Assembly (NCBI GenBank): GCA_004764695.1
Contig: SMSO01000035.1
Location: 3,477,040-3,541,039, forward strand
DNA length: 64,000 nucleotides
DNA from: Schizochytrium sp. TIO01
Taxonomy: Eukaryota; Sar; Bigyra; Thraustochytrida; Thraustochytriidae
Direction: 5' to 3'
Shown: one piece after another, positions 36,683 to 50,280 of the stretch
Position numbering within the stretch: position 1 is the first letter of the stretch
Layout: each line of letters begins with the position of its first letter
Notes under the pieces: generated by a model
Told to the model about the DNA's origin: nothing
Seen by the model: the letters and a program-made list of their open reading frames with translations, nothing else
Databases searched by the model: none
Made by a program: the position numbers and the translations under genes

Positions 36683-36892
36683 GAACCACTTAATGGCGGG
36701 TTCCTGCGCTCGCAAGAGTCGCAGCGACAGTTGAGCGGCACAGCAGTCGGCCTTGGTCTACTGTGGGCTCCAAACGAACGAACCAGCCAGCCAGACGCCA
36801 CATGTGGAAAGAGAGAAAGTTCACGTTGTGTAACAGGAAGTCCAAGTTATCCAAAGGGCGAGAAACCCAAGAATGAATGCATTTCAACACAT

Positions 36893-36959
36893 CGAATGAA
36901 TGAATGAATGAACGAATGAATGAATGAACGAATGAATGAATGAACGAATGAATGAATGA
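36893..36959. repeat. (GAAT)n with a 16-base higher-order unit
   Basis: GAAT units are interrupted by GAAC every fourth unit, giving a tandem 16-mer of three GAAT plus one GAAC. Confidence 0.9.
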
Positions 36960-37315
36960 GCTGAGGATAAGATATCTGACTGACTAACTGACTGACCGCC
37001 TACCCAAACCCAAGCGCCAACTGGTCAACCGACTGACTAAGTGCCTGGCTGCATTTTGGCTGCCAGGGATATATTTGTATGGGTTTGTTACACAGCGACT
37101 CGCAGGAACCTACTGAGGCAGGCAGTATTCAAGGAGAACAGAACGGTCTCTGGGGAACGCGAACCGGCCTAGCTAGGCAGCACTCTCTCTGTCTCTCACT
37201 CTCTTAAAGCGTTGTGAGGCAGCAGATTCTTCAAGAATCGAAGTCACGATAGGAAAACGCCGTCTTTGCCCAAACCATTCAAGCATGTCTTATCAGGAGA
37301 CCAAAACAATCAAAA

Positions 37316-37720
37316 CTAAACTAAACTAAACTAAACTTAACTAAACTTAACTAAACTTAACTAAACTAAACTAAACTAAACTAAACTAAACTAAACTAAA
37401 CTAAACTAAACTAAACTAAACTTAACTAAACTTAACTAAACTTAACTAAACTAAACTAAACTAAACTAAACTAAACTAAACTAAACTAAACTAAACTAAA
37501 CTAAACTAAACTAAACTTAACTTAACTTAACTTAACTAAACTTAACTAAACTTAACTAAACTAAACTTAACTTAACTAAGCTTAACTTAACTAAACTTAA
37601 CTAAACTAAACTTAACTAAACTTAACTAAACTAAACTTAACTAAACTTAACTAAACTAAACTAAACTAAACTAAACTAAACTAAACTAAACTAAACTAAA
37701 CTAAACTAAACTAAACTAAA
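37316..37720. repeat. CTAAA/CTTAA two-variant pentanucleotide array (81 units)
   Basis: Eighty-one pentamers are in perfect register over 405 bases: 59 CTAAA, 21 CTTAA and a single CTAAG, with no insertion or deletion. The ends are pure CTAAA. The variants concentrate in the middle, where CTAAA and CTTAA often alternate as a 10-mer. Confidence 0.97.
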
Positions 37721-38600
37721 CAAACCAGAAGAATTAAAACAAAGCACACGCGAATACTAAAAACGAAAAATGAACAGGACATATATACGTCGTGGCTCTT
37801 CGAATGAATGAATGAATTAATTAATGAATTAGTTCATCAGTTCATTAATTAATCAATACGACGCAGAAGAAAGAGATCGGAGGCCTCAAGAACTCGAGTT
37901 GACCTGAGTTAAAGCACCGGCAGTCCTCTCCTCACCTCACGGCTTTCCTTTAGCTTGGCCCATACGGCGCACACCGACAGACTGAGGTAGGCAGGTGTGC
38001 GACGCTAGTAAACCATAGTGCGGAGGCTACCACGGTGCTTGCCTCTTTCGCCGGGGATGCCTTTGGAATGCGTTCCGTTCAACCCATCTCAGGCTCCGCC
38101 TTGAATTGAATGGAGACCTCCTTCATCTTCGTTGTGTTCTTCGTTGTGTTCTTCGTTGTGTTCTTCGTCGTCTGCTTCGTCGTCTGCTTCATCGACCTCT
38201 CGCGCTCAGAACTCAGACCGAAGATCGAAAGAAAGTTAGAGTCACGATTCGCGTCGCAGCGAAACGAAGGGGGGCCGTAGAGTGGCGAATGAAAAAGAGG
38301 AAAGGAGAGAAGAGAAGCTTTGGACTCGGGCTGTAAAGAAGAGAAGGTCAGGCATTGAGTGAGTGAATGAGTGAATGAGTGAATGAGTGAGTGAGTGAGA
38401 GATAAGAAGAAAGAGGAAATGGGAAATAAGTTGGAGGGAAAGAAGTTGTTTGTTTTTCTGTTTGTTTTTCTGTTTGTTTTGTTGTTTTGTTGTTTTGTTG
38501 TTTTGTTTTTTGGGGGTTAAATAAATTGGATTAACGATGGGGAAAGAGGATGGACGGCGGTGAAAGAGGAGTAAGTAGGACAGGTAAGAGATCGCGTTTG
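37721..38600. other. Spacer between the pentanucleotide and GATT arrays
   Basis: About 880 bases with no recognised gene. It holds a three-fold CTTCGTTGTGTT repeat (about 38126-38170), a GAGT/GAAT tract (about 38355-38400) and a T/G-rich TTTTGTTG tract (about 38446-38513). Confidence 0.55.
37816..37853. repeat. Inverted repeat, 13-bp arms
   Basis: ATTAATTAATGAA and its exact reverse complement are separated by 12 bases. It is partly a by-product of the adjoining (GAAT)n tract. Confidence 0.8.
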
Positions 38601-38748
<148 letters not shown>

Positions 38749-38868
38749 AGCAGACTTCTTACGATTAGATCACTTGTGTGGGGATGGATATATGAATGAA
38801 TGAATGAATGAATGGGTGGATGGAAGGGTGGAAGATGACGCCACCATTCTGCTCAGGAAGAAGGACCC

Positions 38869-38982
38869 ATGAGAATCCATCCACACCTATTCAAACTGCA
38901 CGATGACCCTGGCGCCAAGGGCATCTACCTTGTACAAGTGAAGAGAGCTCATAACTTGAAGGTTGGCTCAGGATGGCCATGA
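38869..38982 (+). other. Short open frame resembling the first strands of a C2 domain
   Basis: A 37-codon ATG frame contains KGIYLVQVKRAHNLKVGSG, which resembles the first beta-strands of a C2 domain (the pattern G-x-L-x-V-x-V-x-x-A-x-x-L). About 270 bases downstream another frame reads HDPLYLCAR, which loosely resembles the next C2 strand (S-D-P-Y-V-x-V). I could not connect them with consensus splice sites in compatible phase. This may be a remnant or an exon of an undetected spliced gene; chance is also possible. Confidence 0.25.
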
Positions 38983-41900
38983 CTGTGCCAAGTCATTACA
39001 ATTGCGCTCTTACGGTAGTACCTTTTAAAAAAAAACATATATTCATAGCCTATGTCTTACGTATCGTTGCTTCTAGTAATTGTATTTTTGCTGTGATTCA
39101 TCAGAGCAAAAGACTTGATTTTATTTTAACAGCAGCTGATCAAGTCGATAGCAAGCGTACGACGGCTGACAACTGATCGCTCTTTAGGTGAAGTACGCCT
39201 CTAATTTCTAAATCACGCCTGACTTAACGGCAACCAGCTCAAAAGACATGATCCGCTCTACCTCTGTGCAAGGACTCATTAATATGGATGATAACTTCGA
39301 AGGCAACAAGGTAATATGGGTCCCTCTTCGTACTCCTTTTCAAGCAAATTGTCATTCGCAGAGATAAATTCGCTGAGTAACTTTTATCTTTGTGCTTTTA
39401 ATTTATACACATATTCTTTTTCATTTTTTTTTCATTTTTATGCATTTTTTTTCAGTAATTCTTTTAATTTAATTAAAAAAATGTTTGACCGCGCTTCGTA
39501 CTTGAGTGTTTTTTATTTTATTTTTTTTCACTTTAAAGACTTATCGGATAGCGTATAATTAGGAAAAGTGGTTCATATCATAAAATGACATACATGGCGC
39601 TTCTTACAGCATACAAATATCGGTGCATCGAATAAGATAGCATGCCTTGTTTGAGTCTTTTTCGAGGAAGAACTGCATGTTGGGCCTTTCTTTAAGGTAA
39701 AAGACATGACCATCTTTGAGTGCCCTCCTTTTCTTTTCTCCACTGCAATCTCTTCCTTTCTTTCTTTTTCCAGTTCTATTTAATTCTATTCTATTTAACT
39801 ATTTACACTGTATTCCAAATTATATCTTACTTTAAATGCAAAGAAGAAGAAAAACGGTTTAAGACTAGTTACGTAAACGGATTGGCAAGCAGAGACCTTT
39901 CTGATAACTGTCTCCTCGGAGGCACAACGATAAAACCATCTTGATAGTCAAACTCCAAACTTGGGCCCAGCACTGCGCTCAAGCATGGATACTCCGCTGC
40001 AGTAAATTCGTCTTCTTTAATTTCGAAGACAACAGCAGAAAATGTTTAAAATCTCACCGTCCACATTGTCCTCCTCGAAGCTGCAGAGCGGCCGCCACTT
40101 TGAAGTTAGTTACAGAAAATGAAGGACCGAAATTTAACGGAGGCACAGGAGTGGTGCCTCCTTCACTCGATCGAAACAAGCATGTTCTACACATGACAAA
40201 GCTTGTTGATTCCCTTGTTATCTACTCCGCCTACGAGCAGTACCGGAAAGGCGGTGTTAAAAATAGTCTATTTTGAAATGTGATCCTAACACATGTCGCT
40301 TCACTTTATATTCGGTTAACACTAAAATTTTACTTTAAACTGTAGTACTGCTATTTTTTAATTAGAAAAGAGAAAGAGAAAGAGAAAGGAGAACCTTTTG
40401 AGTCCAAAAAGCTACTTAGCTGCTGTGGGCGTCATGAATTTTACTAGACAAATCTGGGCTGGAACAACTTTTGGCTTCCAACAAAGAAGCTATAGCTTTC
40501 AATTACTCCCTTCAACAAAGCATACTAGTGCTAGTTTGCCCACACCATAACACGACTTAGACTTTTGCTTTCAGTTGATAAGGTGCGCGAAAGGAGGTTT
40601 ACCTTAGCAGCTCTCAACACTATCTGCTAGCTGATAGAAAGCGAAAAGAACAATGTGCCAAGCGAATTTAAAATTCGAATTTCTTTAAATTTTTAATGCG
40701 TGTTTTTCTCATTTGTTTCTATGAGTAAATAAGGTATTTAGTAATTCTTCTTCTCCTAATAATTCTTCTTTCCTTCTTTTAATGAAAAGCTTTGGAAATA
40801 CCTCAACCTGGCCACCTGACTGCTTACTATCATCTATGGATCGGCAACCCCCCATTGGGCCCGGTCCATAAACAAGCAGAAGGTATCTCTTAGGCTAAGA
40901 TTCAGAACAGAGCGGGTGTTACTTCGCGCGATGTAGCCGGACTTTTTCAATCGTTGGTCTTGATATAAAATATTAGCTACGAACTAAAGTAAATTTATTA
41001 TTCAAGTTGGTCTTTTCGCCTTTTTTCTTGTATATTGCTTTTCCTTTCTTTCTTTTTTCACATTATTTTTTGTTCAGCTCACAGCAAAAAATAAATCTGT
41101 ATTCAGCTCCATTAGTACACTCTTTAATCATGCCACATTTTAATTTTTAGTTTTATAAAGTTTTTAATAGTAATTATAATTTCTGAAAGATGATCCCATT
41201 GTTTATTCTTTCCTCTGAAATAAAACATTTTAAAAGACGCGGCGGCGAAAAAATGGGTCAGACTTCTTTTAAAGAACTGTGTAGCTCTGGAATGCTGACC
41301 TTGCTACCATCGAAGAAAAAGGCGTGCGTCGCCATCGCCTTCTTTCAAAAATATTCATCATCTTTCTCTGATGGGTTGCCCTACCGACATGGCTATCCTG
41401 AGCCCTTCTGCCTTTGATCCTATGGATTTCCGAGCGCGATTCCTGTAGTCGCAATCGTCATCTCAGAGTGTCATTCTTCGCAGCAGAGCTAACTCTAACA
41501 TCTGCAGACATGTTATCTTTATATAATATGTGTATACACTACTATGCCAAGATATATAATCAAAAGGACGGTTGCGCACGTCTATTTTTCATGAAAGTGA
41601 CCTAAAGCATCACAACGGGATAAGCAATAACATGTGAGACCCATACGACATAACCACTATTTAGATAGATACACGCAAGAACGCACCAAGCATCTCTCTG
41701 GTATTGTCTTAAGAGTTTTTGAGGTCCTCTTTTGGCCTGCTAGTGTGAATGTTGTGACCAGTTATGCGGTTTCACTGGGCCTTCCTTTACTAATTGATTA
41801 GATCAAATTATATATCTACAGCACACCCGACCGTCTTTTGCACCTTTTCAATCACATTTTACATGTTATGATTTATTACGCAACTTTATTCTTTATTAAT

Positions 41901-44900
41901 TTTAATTTTAAAATTAACAAATATATAAATGAAATTCCGGTATATGGATATATTTAGAAATAAACTAAAATATCTGATAGAGGATTACCATCGATCATAT
42001 CGGAGCATTATGAACCTATCCGCTTTGCCCATATTCTAAGGGTGTTCTTTAGTATCTTTGAAGACTCGACTTTTCAGCTTTCGAGGGCGTCTATGTTATT
42101 TCAACTCATATAACATCTGTACTATGCACTACAAACTTTCAAGATCATTGGTTTTCGCAGTCCTTCAAACCTTTCTAAAAGCTGAAAGCGAATATCCCCT
42201 TGAATAGTACTATGATACGCTGTAGTAGTAGGCATGTACCCCCCTCTTCATTGTTGAGTACATACAAATTTTCTACTGCATCTCTTGTTTGATTTTACAT
42301 GCGCTTCTTTGTCATTCAAACTTTCACCGATTCAATAACGATAAAAGCCAAAAAGAAGGAGCACCTAAGCAGAAAAACGATACGGAAGATAATCCTTCTG
42401 TATGTAATCTACATCTATGGAAGTCAAGTCATTGGTATGATCGCTCTTGTCTGATTTTAAATCAAAAGCCTTATCTCTAAACAATCGAAGTGTTATTTAA
42501 TTGCTCTTTCTCTTCTTCGACTCACGCTGTGAAGAAGAAAAGTAAAGAAGAAAGAAATTCTAAAACAGGAAAAATGATTAAAGAGACAAGTCTGCACTTT
42601 GTAATCCAGTACAATTTTATAGAACGTGAGCTGCCAGTAACGAGAAGAGAGTAAGTCCCATAGGGGAATGACGACAAAAAAAAATAAAAATTATGGAAGT
42701 TTATGTCTCCTTTATCTCATTTCGAAACCTAATTTGATGATTTTGCGATTTTTTTCGTCTCTCGGGAATCACATCAATACTGGTGTATACCATTCTATCA
42801 CAAACCGAAAGTAGAAAGAGATATGGACAATAGTAACCTTATTGAAATATTCACACATGTAAGTTTTTTTAATGAATAATGCCTTTTCATTTGATTTGCT
42901 TTTTTTTATGATAAGGCATCCATCCACCCAACATTGACCCACTCTTTTTGTTTAGAAGCAGTATTTGTTCGCAAGTGTTAATCAATTGTGAAATTTCTCA
43001 TCTTTGGAACATCAGTTCCTGTATTGCACCACATTTTTCTCACTGTGTTACTCTGCTAGATTGCTTTGCCTTTTCTGCTTGAATGTTGAAGATTACCACA
43101 TTGAACAATTATAGCTTTTGGGGGCCTTGGTGGGGTGTTGTTAAGCGAGTTGAATTGCATATTGCTTCGCATAGTACAATATTCTTTTCCAGTAAACTTT
43201 AGAAGCCTGTTCGAACTCAGTTTTCTGGAGGTTTTTAAAAATAATTGTTCAGTGTATCACGTGAAGGTTAAATTTTAAATTGGCAATCTATCGGTCTACT
43301 CTTTACACTACACTTTTTACACTATACACTTGGACTGATGAAAGGTACTAGGTCGGCTGAGTCATGTTACTTGCATCATCGTATGTCGCTTTCAAAATGC
43401 CATCCATGCACTCTTTGATGCAGATTTCTTACGCGTAGAGATGTACCCCCAAAGCAGGTGTTTGCAACGCACGCGTATGCCCGTCGGCATCTCTATAAAC
43501 AATTGCGTTCACAATTTGTCTTTATACTGACTGTTTCTGCTGTTAAAACTTTGGGAATCAGCATCGTAAGAAATTATGATAAAAGAGTCTTTAGAGGTTA
43601 AATGCCTAACAGAGCAAGTGTCATGACCAACCGCAGCCTGCACAAGTAGCATAATTAACCATATATGTGCCCTATCGTCGTTTTCCAATGTGTCTTTAAA
43701 AGAAGGATTCGAAGATAAGCATAAACATTCAGTTTCATTTTTTGCATTGTTATTTACCAATTGAGTTTTTAATGAAAATACCACTGCCCTAATTGTTTAT
43801 TTAATTTATCATGATAAAAGGTCTCCGTTCTGGTTATTTTTTCAGAGAGAAAGAAAATGATATAGAAAACTCTAACAGAGTGCCCAAAAACCCGAATAGA
43901 TGAACATCACACGCGTTCAAGCGAAATCGTCTCTAACAAATGTTCTTTAAATTATAAAACCTCTTACTGAGAAGAGATAGGTATATATCTTTACGACACC
44001 ACTTGCAATGCTGGAAGGAACACCTTTTGACACCATGGCCACGTTTCATTACCTGTCCTTTTGAATATGCAATATGCGACTGTGCTCTAGCTCAGCATTG
44101 CTTCTGGCTAGTCCATGAAGCAAAGAAAATAACAAAATCATCAAGGATACCGAGGCTATTCCGTCATTCAGAAAGTACAAAACTCGCGCATGCTAGCTGT
44201 TATCATATCCCAAAAGGTCCTTTCAAACTTAAGTTGAGAACCACCAAACAGTTCGGACTCTTTCCTAATACTCATCTTGTAATCTGAATAATTGTTCTTC
44301 TAATTCTAGTATGTGCGCAAATGAAAGTGCGTTGGCAGCGGCAAAAGGCGCTCAAAAAGCTGACTAAAAATGCTGGAGACATTACATACCACCATTCTTT
44401 AATTGAATAAATGTTAATGATGAATAATAAATTTGCAGTTTACTTCTTCCTTCCTCTTCTTCTTCTTCTTCTTAAACAACAGGGCACCCTAGCATCTTGT
44501 TAGAATGCAGTTTCTCACGCGGGATGATTCGGCCCTAAACTACAATGTTAAAAAGGTGTCTCATAATGACTTGCTCTTGAATACCGATTTACTTTTCCAA
44601 TCCTGTTTTAGCCACACTTTATCTACACAGGCGAACCAGGATATCCAACCATAACGATAACGTCGTTTCTAACACTCTCATTCGTTTGAAACCATCATGA
44701 AGCAATTCAGGCTTTACCAAGCCTCACAGCGATTGCAAGCTTATCATCAGCGTACTATCTCTCTTCAGACCAAATATTTTTCCGGAGTATATGAAGCTTT
44801 TGGGTGGAAACAGTTATAAGCTGCTTCTTTATTTAATCATGAAACATAATTTTAAAATCATATGAGCTACATGAGCAGTTTGCCTTAAACTATTATTCAC

Positions 44901-47900
44901 GAGTTTGAGAACAACAGCTTGTTATGATCTCATCTAAAAGCAAGTCATTGATGCATCAGCCGCTCAACCCATTGTGAGTCTTGAAATAAACTTAAACTTC
45001 GAGAGATTTTCAATCTCGGAACTCTTCATCTTGGTAATGCATGTTAATGAATAGAAGAACAATAGGGTAGCAGGTATTAAGAAGTTGGAATTAATCGAAA
45101 TCTTAGCAATGGTTAACCACCAGCTTCAACACATGCATACCGTACGTTATTAACAAAATGAAGGAATCCTCCATGACGAAAACTCGAAATTAAGTGGAAG
45201 TAATAGTAGCAAGATGCTATAATACGTACATATTCTTCTGTAGCAAAGAATTTGATTGTCCTCTTCAGAGAAAAGAGAAATGCAGTTGAAGACTGTTGTA
45301 TGTATGAATTCAACTCGTGGTCGCAGTGTATTAACTTTGCAACGTCCACGGTGAGTGTGCGCTGTGTGGTGTGAAGTTCAATCTTCAATCGGTGCAAAAT
45401 ATGTAAAAGCAAAGTGGGTTTTGCAAACAACTGAGGACCCATACAAGACCAGAAGCAAAAATAACTGAACCGATACTAAATTGCACCCATGTTTATGAGA
45501 TGATTAGTTGATGTTTGCTAGACTCAGAAGAAAAAAAAATACACCAGCTTACTTACTTGTAGACTCTCATTCACTCCGACTGTAGCTTGTGTTGTTCTGT
45601 AGGGCCGCCCTTCGATCACATGCATATCATCAGAGGTATATAAGAAGTAAAAAATAGAATTTAGCTCTTCACACGTAGATAGGGTGCTTTTCCAATATCC
45701 AGTTACTACGTCATATTGCATCAGTAATTTTTTATTTTTTTTAATAATAAAGAAGATGTAGCACAAAAAATACAACATGTTGAAGGCTATGCACTTTTTT
45801 TCTTCATTTCTTTTTTAATTAACTAGTTGTTAGTTAGTTGCAGATACTTTGAAAATAAAGAATGTTGCACTTCAGGCTAATTAAGGTAGCAGCCACACCA
45901 AGTATAAATAAAGCATACAACTTGCTGCGTTCCAAAGCTATAATGGCGCCTACAATGGTGTGTATACCCCTCAGTACCTCGTCTTAAATCCCTAAATACA
46001 TTTCACACGTAAGGGAATTTGACAGCCTCTGTCGAGTGAATGTTATTTTGTAATATTTCTCTAGCATTTTTTTAAAAAATAACATTAAAATTAAAAAAGT
46101 GTTCCCATTCCTACTGGCAAAGATGAAAAGGGATTTACAGTATCTCCATCCACGAAATAACCGAACGATGACCTCGTGGCACGAAAGAGAAGCCGTTTTA
46201 CTAAGTTCTCCAAAGCAACGCCTGATTTCGCAGTCCTTCTGATGTGCGAATAATTCTGCGTTGCGCAGCGCCTTCTTCTGCGGCTCAACATGAAGCTCAG
46301 ATTGAATTGGACTGTGTGCGTGCAGTGAAACTAACCTCAATAGACAACGGGGTTACGAGGCCTCATCACACCTTGCTTGCGCGGATACAAACTTCAGGAC
46401 AACAGAACGAAACTTCCACCCTTCAGGCTGCCAAAGAGAAACGTAGAGAAAAAAGAAAAGAGATCCACTCCAAATTACTGCTAGTGCTCCTCCCTCTCCG
46501 CAGATGAAATTTTCTGAGGGTAACTTGTTTTCCCGCTGATGCTTGAGGTTTCATGACGCCTCAATCATGAGGGAGAGTAACTAACTGCCTTTGCAATGCT
46601 AACTAGGACTTGGAAGTGCTCCAGTTGGCCCATTGAATTTATCGGTATGTAGTCTTCTACTGAACGTGTGATCCAATGCGCTACTTCCTCTGACTAGACT
46701 TGCGTTATGTTCCCCGATTTCTAGAACACGACAGAAGCGGCGCTAGCCCACCTTAGGTCTTTGAGGTACTTCTCGAACCAATGCCAATCGAAAAAAGCTT
46801 CATTCACCGACCAACCACAGCTCAAATGGGAGTTGCGGGGAGGATACGTCGTGGAGTGGAACCAAGCACGCAGATTTTTCGTCCTGGAGCGTAGTACCTC
46901 CAAAGACGCAGCTTTGGGATTGGTATTCTGAAAAGGTGCCTGCCTGCCTACCTACCTGGCTGGGCAGTAGTCTGAGATTCAATCAGTCAACTGCGTTCCC
47001 AGCTCAGTGGCGGAGACGGGCCACCTTGGGCTTCTCTACATAATGAATGAGTGCCGCCCGTATCTCTCGGAGGTCAATTTGCTATTTCCGATACTTTCTA
47101 CTGAAGTGCTCGTTATACAATGGATTCCGAGATTACTGAATGCTACGACCACCTCATACCTACCAACCCATAGGGCTTACACGCTTTCACGTTGAATAGG
47201 ACGAAGAAGAAATGAAACGCCCCTCGCCTGTCTGTCTAGCGGTTTTTCGTGGCCTCTTTAGAATTATATACAGCACGTAATGCAGTTTCAATCCGACTGG
47301 TGAAAATGAGCTGCCTTTTTATGAGGGCACTTAATGTTTTAGGAACGTGTAGTCGTAGGTACCTAGCAGCTGGGATGTTGGGCGGATTTGTTATTTGGTA
47401 AACATGCGAGAGATGAACTCAAAGCTAGACCCTATGTTGTGTCAATCTGCGAGGCCCTGGCGAACTAATTAAAGGTTTGACTAGAGTTTAGACCACCACT
47501 GCTGTGATCTCCACCAGAACGATGGAGATGGCCAAAATTGATGGTACTTACATGGCGGGAGTTGAATAAGACCCAACCTAGCAGCAGCGTTCTTTCTTGC
47601 TTTTTTTGCTTTTTTCCAAAGGAATACATAAATCTAGACTTGGAAAAGCAAAAGTATGCATTGAAACGGGGTCGGAACTCCTTGCATGGTAAAAGTTGGT
47701 TTCACGCCACATTCGGTGGGTGCCTGGAGAAGTGCACTGGCGCTACATTTTGCATGCTGTATTAAGGATATCAAACTAACTGCTATTTGCATATAACAGA
47801 TCAGACAAAGCTTTACAATCCAGCATGGGCTTAGGCTCTCATTAGAGGAAGAAAAAAATGATCTTATTTTCACGCTGATGACGATTTTCTTCTCAACTCG

Positions 47901-50280
47901 AACATCTATCAAATCCATGAAAATAAAGCCTAGGGTGTCGAAACTCTCTTCTTCTCTTTTTGCCTCTTTTCTTGGTCCACGGTCGTCACAAGCATTTCCG
48001 TTACTAAAGATTATTATGGCGCTGATGTATACATATAGAATAAACCTCCTTATATTAATAATGTAATCTGAAGCTTACTTTTGGTAGGTTCGAAGAAAGA
48101 ACTTTTGAAATATCTCTTTCTCTGTCACTTTAATTCCAGATAAAGCTCTGGCTTTAGTATAATACTCCATGGAGGCATGGTTTGCGAACGCATTTTGGAT
48201 TAAATTCGAATTTCCTACACTTAAAACTGGGAAAGCATACGATAATGTAAATCTCATTGCCACTTCACTAGACTTGTTTAAAATATTTCCTCACCTTCGA
48301 ATGTTTTCTGAAAATATGCCCAGGGGAAGGTCATGGATAGATTGTTTATGTTCTTTCACCCGATGAGGATTTAAAGAAAGGCATTTACATCAAGATGATT
48401 GCCTCAAACGCTTATCTCCTTGACTTAAGAAGGATGATTTCCCAACTAACTTTGTTCGACTCGAGCGTTGGACTGAAAGCGGCAGAGTCTTCGGAGAAAG
48501 GCGGTTTACTTTTTGACATGTGAGCTCAGATTCAATTGGCTTGAGATTTGAGAAATAAATTAGACAGTCACTTTATCATGAAACCAGCATTCAGTAATTA
48601 ATCATGTATCGAGAAACAATGTGCGTCTTTGCAAACTCTGTGCAGGTCTTACTAATTTCTTCAGGCAGCACGCGAGCCAAGGGTATTTTCAACGACATGG
48701 AGTTGCACATAAGAGAGTTGCATTTGGTTCATAAAAAGAGTGATCCAACCATTCCAAGAATTAAATATTCTTCAGTAGGTACTTTCTGCTCAGATGTATG
48801 AAAACGGAATGATTCATTCTGTTTTCAGTATTTAGAACATCACGAAGTATGTATCGGCAGCTCTATTCAGGTGCTAAAGAGTGAAGGGCTTCATTTCTAA
48901 TCATGCTAGCAGTTCGTAAGAACCATATCAATCTGAAGGGTTCTTCGCTGTTTCAGGATAGGCCCAAAAACTCCACCTTCACTTCTTCTTCTTCATATAC
49001 ATAATGAACACGCCACGAGATTGCTCTCACCAACGCTTCATTTACTAGATAAGTATTTTCCTTGCTTGTAGTCAGTAAGACGGTTTCGACAATCCACTTA
49101 AGATTGCTGTTCTTTGACTAGAGCATTTACTCAGGACGAGAATTCTTTATTTCCTGTCCTCTGGTTAACGAGATATATGCTTAAGGTCTGCCTAAATAAT
49201 AATAAAACTTCCTGTGTGCTGTCATGTTGAACCCTTATACATGAACAAAGGTTTGTTTGGGCGTTTTCCCTTGTGCTACTAAAATATTGCGCACACTCGC
49301 CATTCCACCTTTGACCAAATCATGTACCACGCACGACAGATCGTACCCATTGTCCTTACAAAAAAGTCGGGAATTTTGGAATCTTCCTGCACTGGTAGGT
49401 AGGTATCCTTGTGATTTTTTATTGACAACAGTTCTAAATATTAGGTTCACCTTTATTTTATTGTTTTCTTAATTAATTTTAACTAGAATCACAACTTTAG
49501 AATTTTTTTTTAAAGTGTTTTCAGAATGTTACGATCTATGAAGGGGCCTATTATTAAAATACGACATAGACAACAAGAAAAACAAAAGCAAGTTTCTCCT
49601 TTCTCGTTGCTTAACCATCGTTCTTTATTTTTATTTCCATTTTGTTGGGAGGGGGAGGGGGAGAGTACATCGAAGAAGAAAACTAGGTAGAGAAGCAGCC
49701 AACCATACTTTGCTTTTCTAAGCTAGTATCTAAGAACATTAATGAGCTTCGTACGAAGAATCACAGTTTACAGAGCATGCGTCATTTTCGATTTAAATTT
49801 ATTTTATTTTATTTCTACAAGATTTAGGTACCTGGGTACAACAAAAAATCATCTTGGCTTTTCTTTCACTCCTACTAATCAGACAGAGGTGGAACATTAA
49901 ATATTTTAAACCAGGTAAGTAGTCAGGTCAAAGCATGCGCACGCATTTGATTTGCTTTGATTTGCTTTGCTTTGCTTTGCTTCATTGTTTTCCTTTCCCA
50001 CGTTTTCATTTCTTAACTTAGAGTTGAAACTCTGACGTTCATAACCTCCCAATTTTTAGTTTCCTACAAATAATGTGATCAGGCTGCAAGTCTCCAAGTC
50101 AAACGTGTAACTGTTGATCACTCTCCGATGTGTTTACAGCCACCCAGTGCCGTATGCACTTCTCGGGCCATAATGTACTTGTAATCGCACTTTCATGATT
50201 GCACCATGCTATATGTGTTTGGTAACTCGCGCTCATCAAAATTGCGTAAAAATCATTATCAATTCAATTTTATGTTTCAA
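38983..50280. other. AT-rich stretch without a recognised gene
   Basis: About 11.3 kb of AT-rich sequence with few repeats, in sharp contrast to the preceding region. Open frames do not exceed about 118 codons and show no family signature. I looked for tRNA boxes, snRNA-like sequence and transposon motifs and found none convincing. Unannotated multi-exon or non-coding transcripts cannot be excluded. Confidence 0.5.

Noticed and set aside
36109-36801. Open frames of 145-230 codons on both strands with Phe-Val-Cys-Leu or Thr-Asn-Lys-Gln repeats
   Set aside because: They are translations of the (AAAC)n microsatellite, which has no stop in several frames.
37316-37720. CTAAA/CTTAA array as an internal telomere
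   Set aside because: The unit lacks the G-run typical of known telomere repeats, and the array is embedded among many unrelated microsatellites. Kept only as a variant-repeat array.
46990-47035. tRNA-like D-arm sequence (CAGCTCAGTGGCGGAG)
   Set aside because: No acceptor stem, anticodon stem or GGTTCGAATCC-type T arm follows at the right distance.
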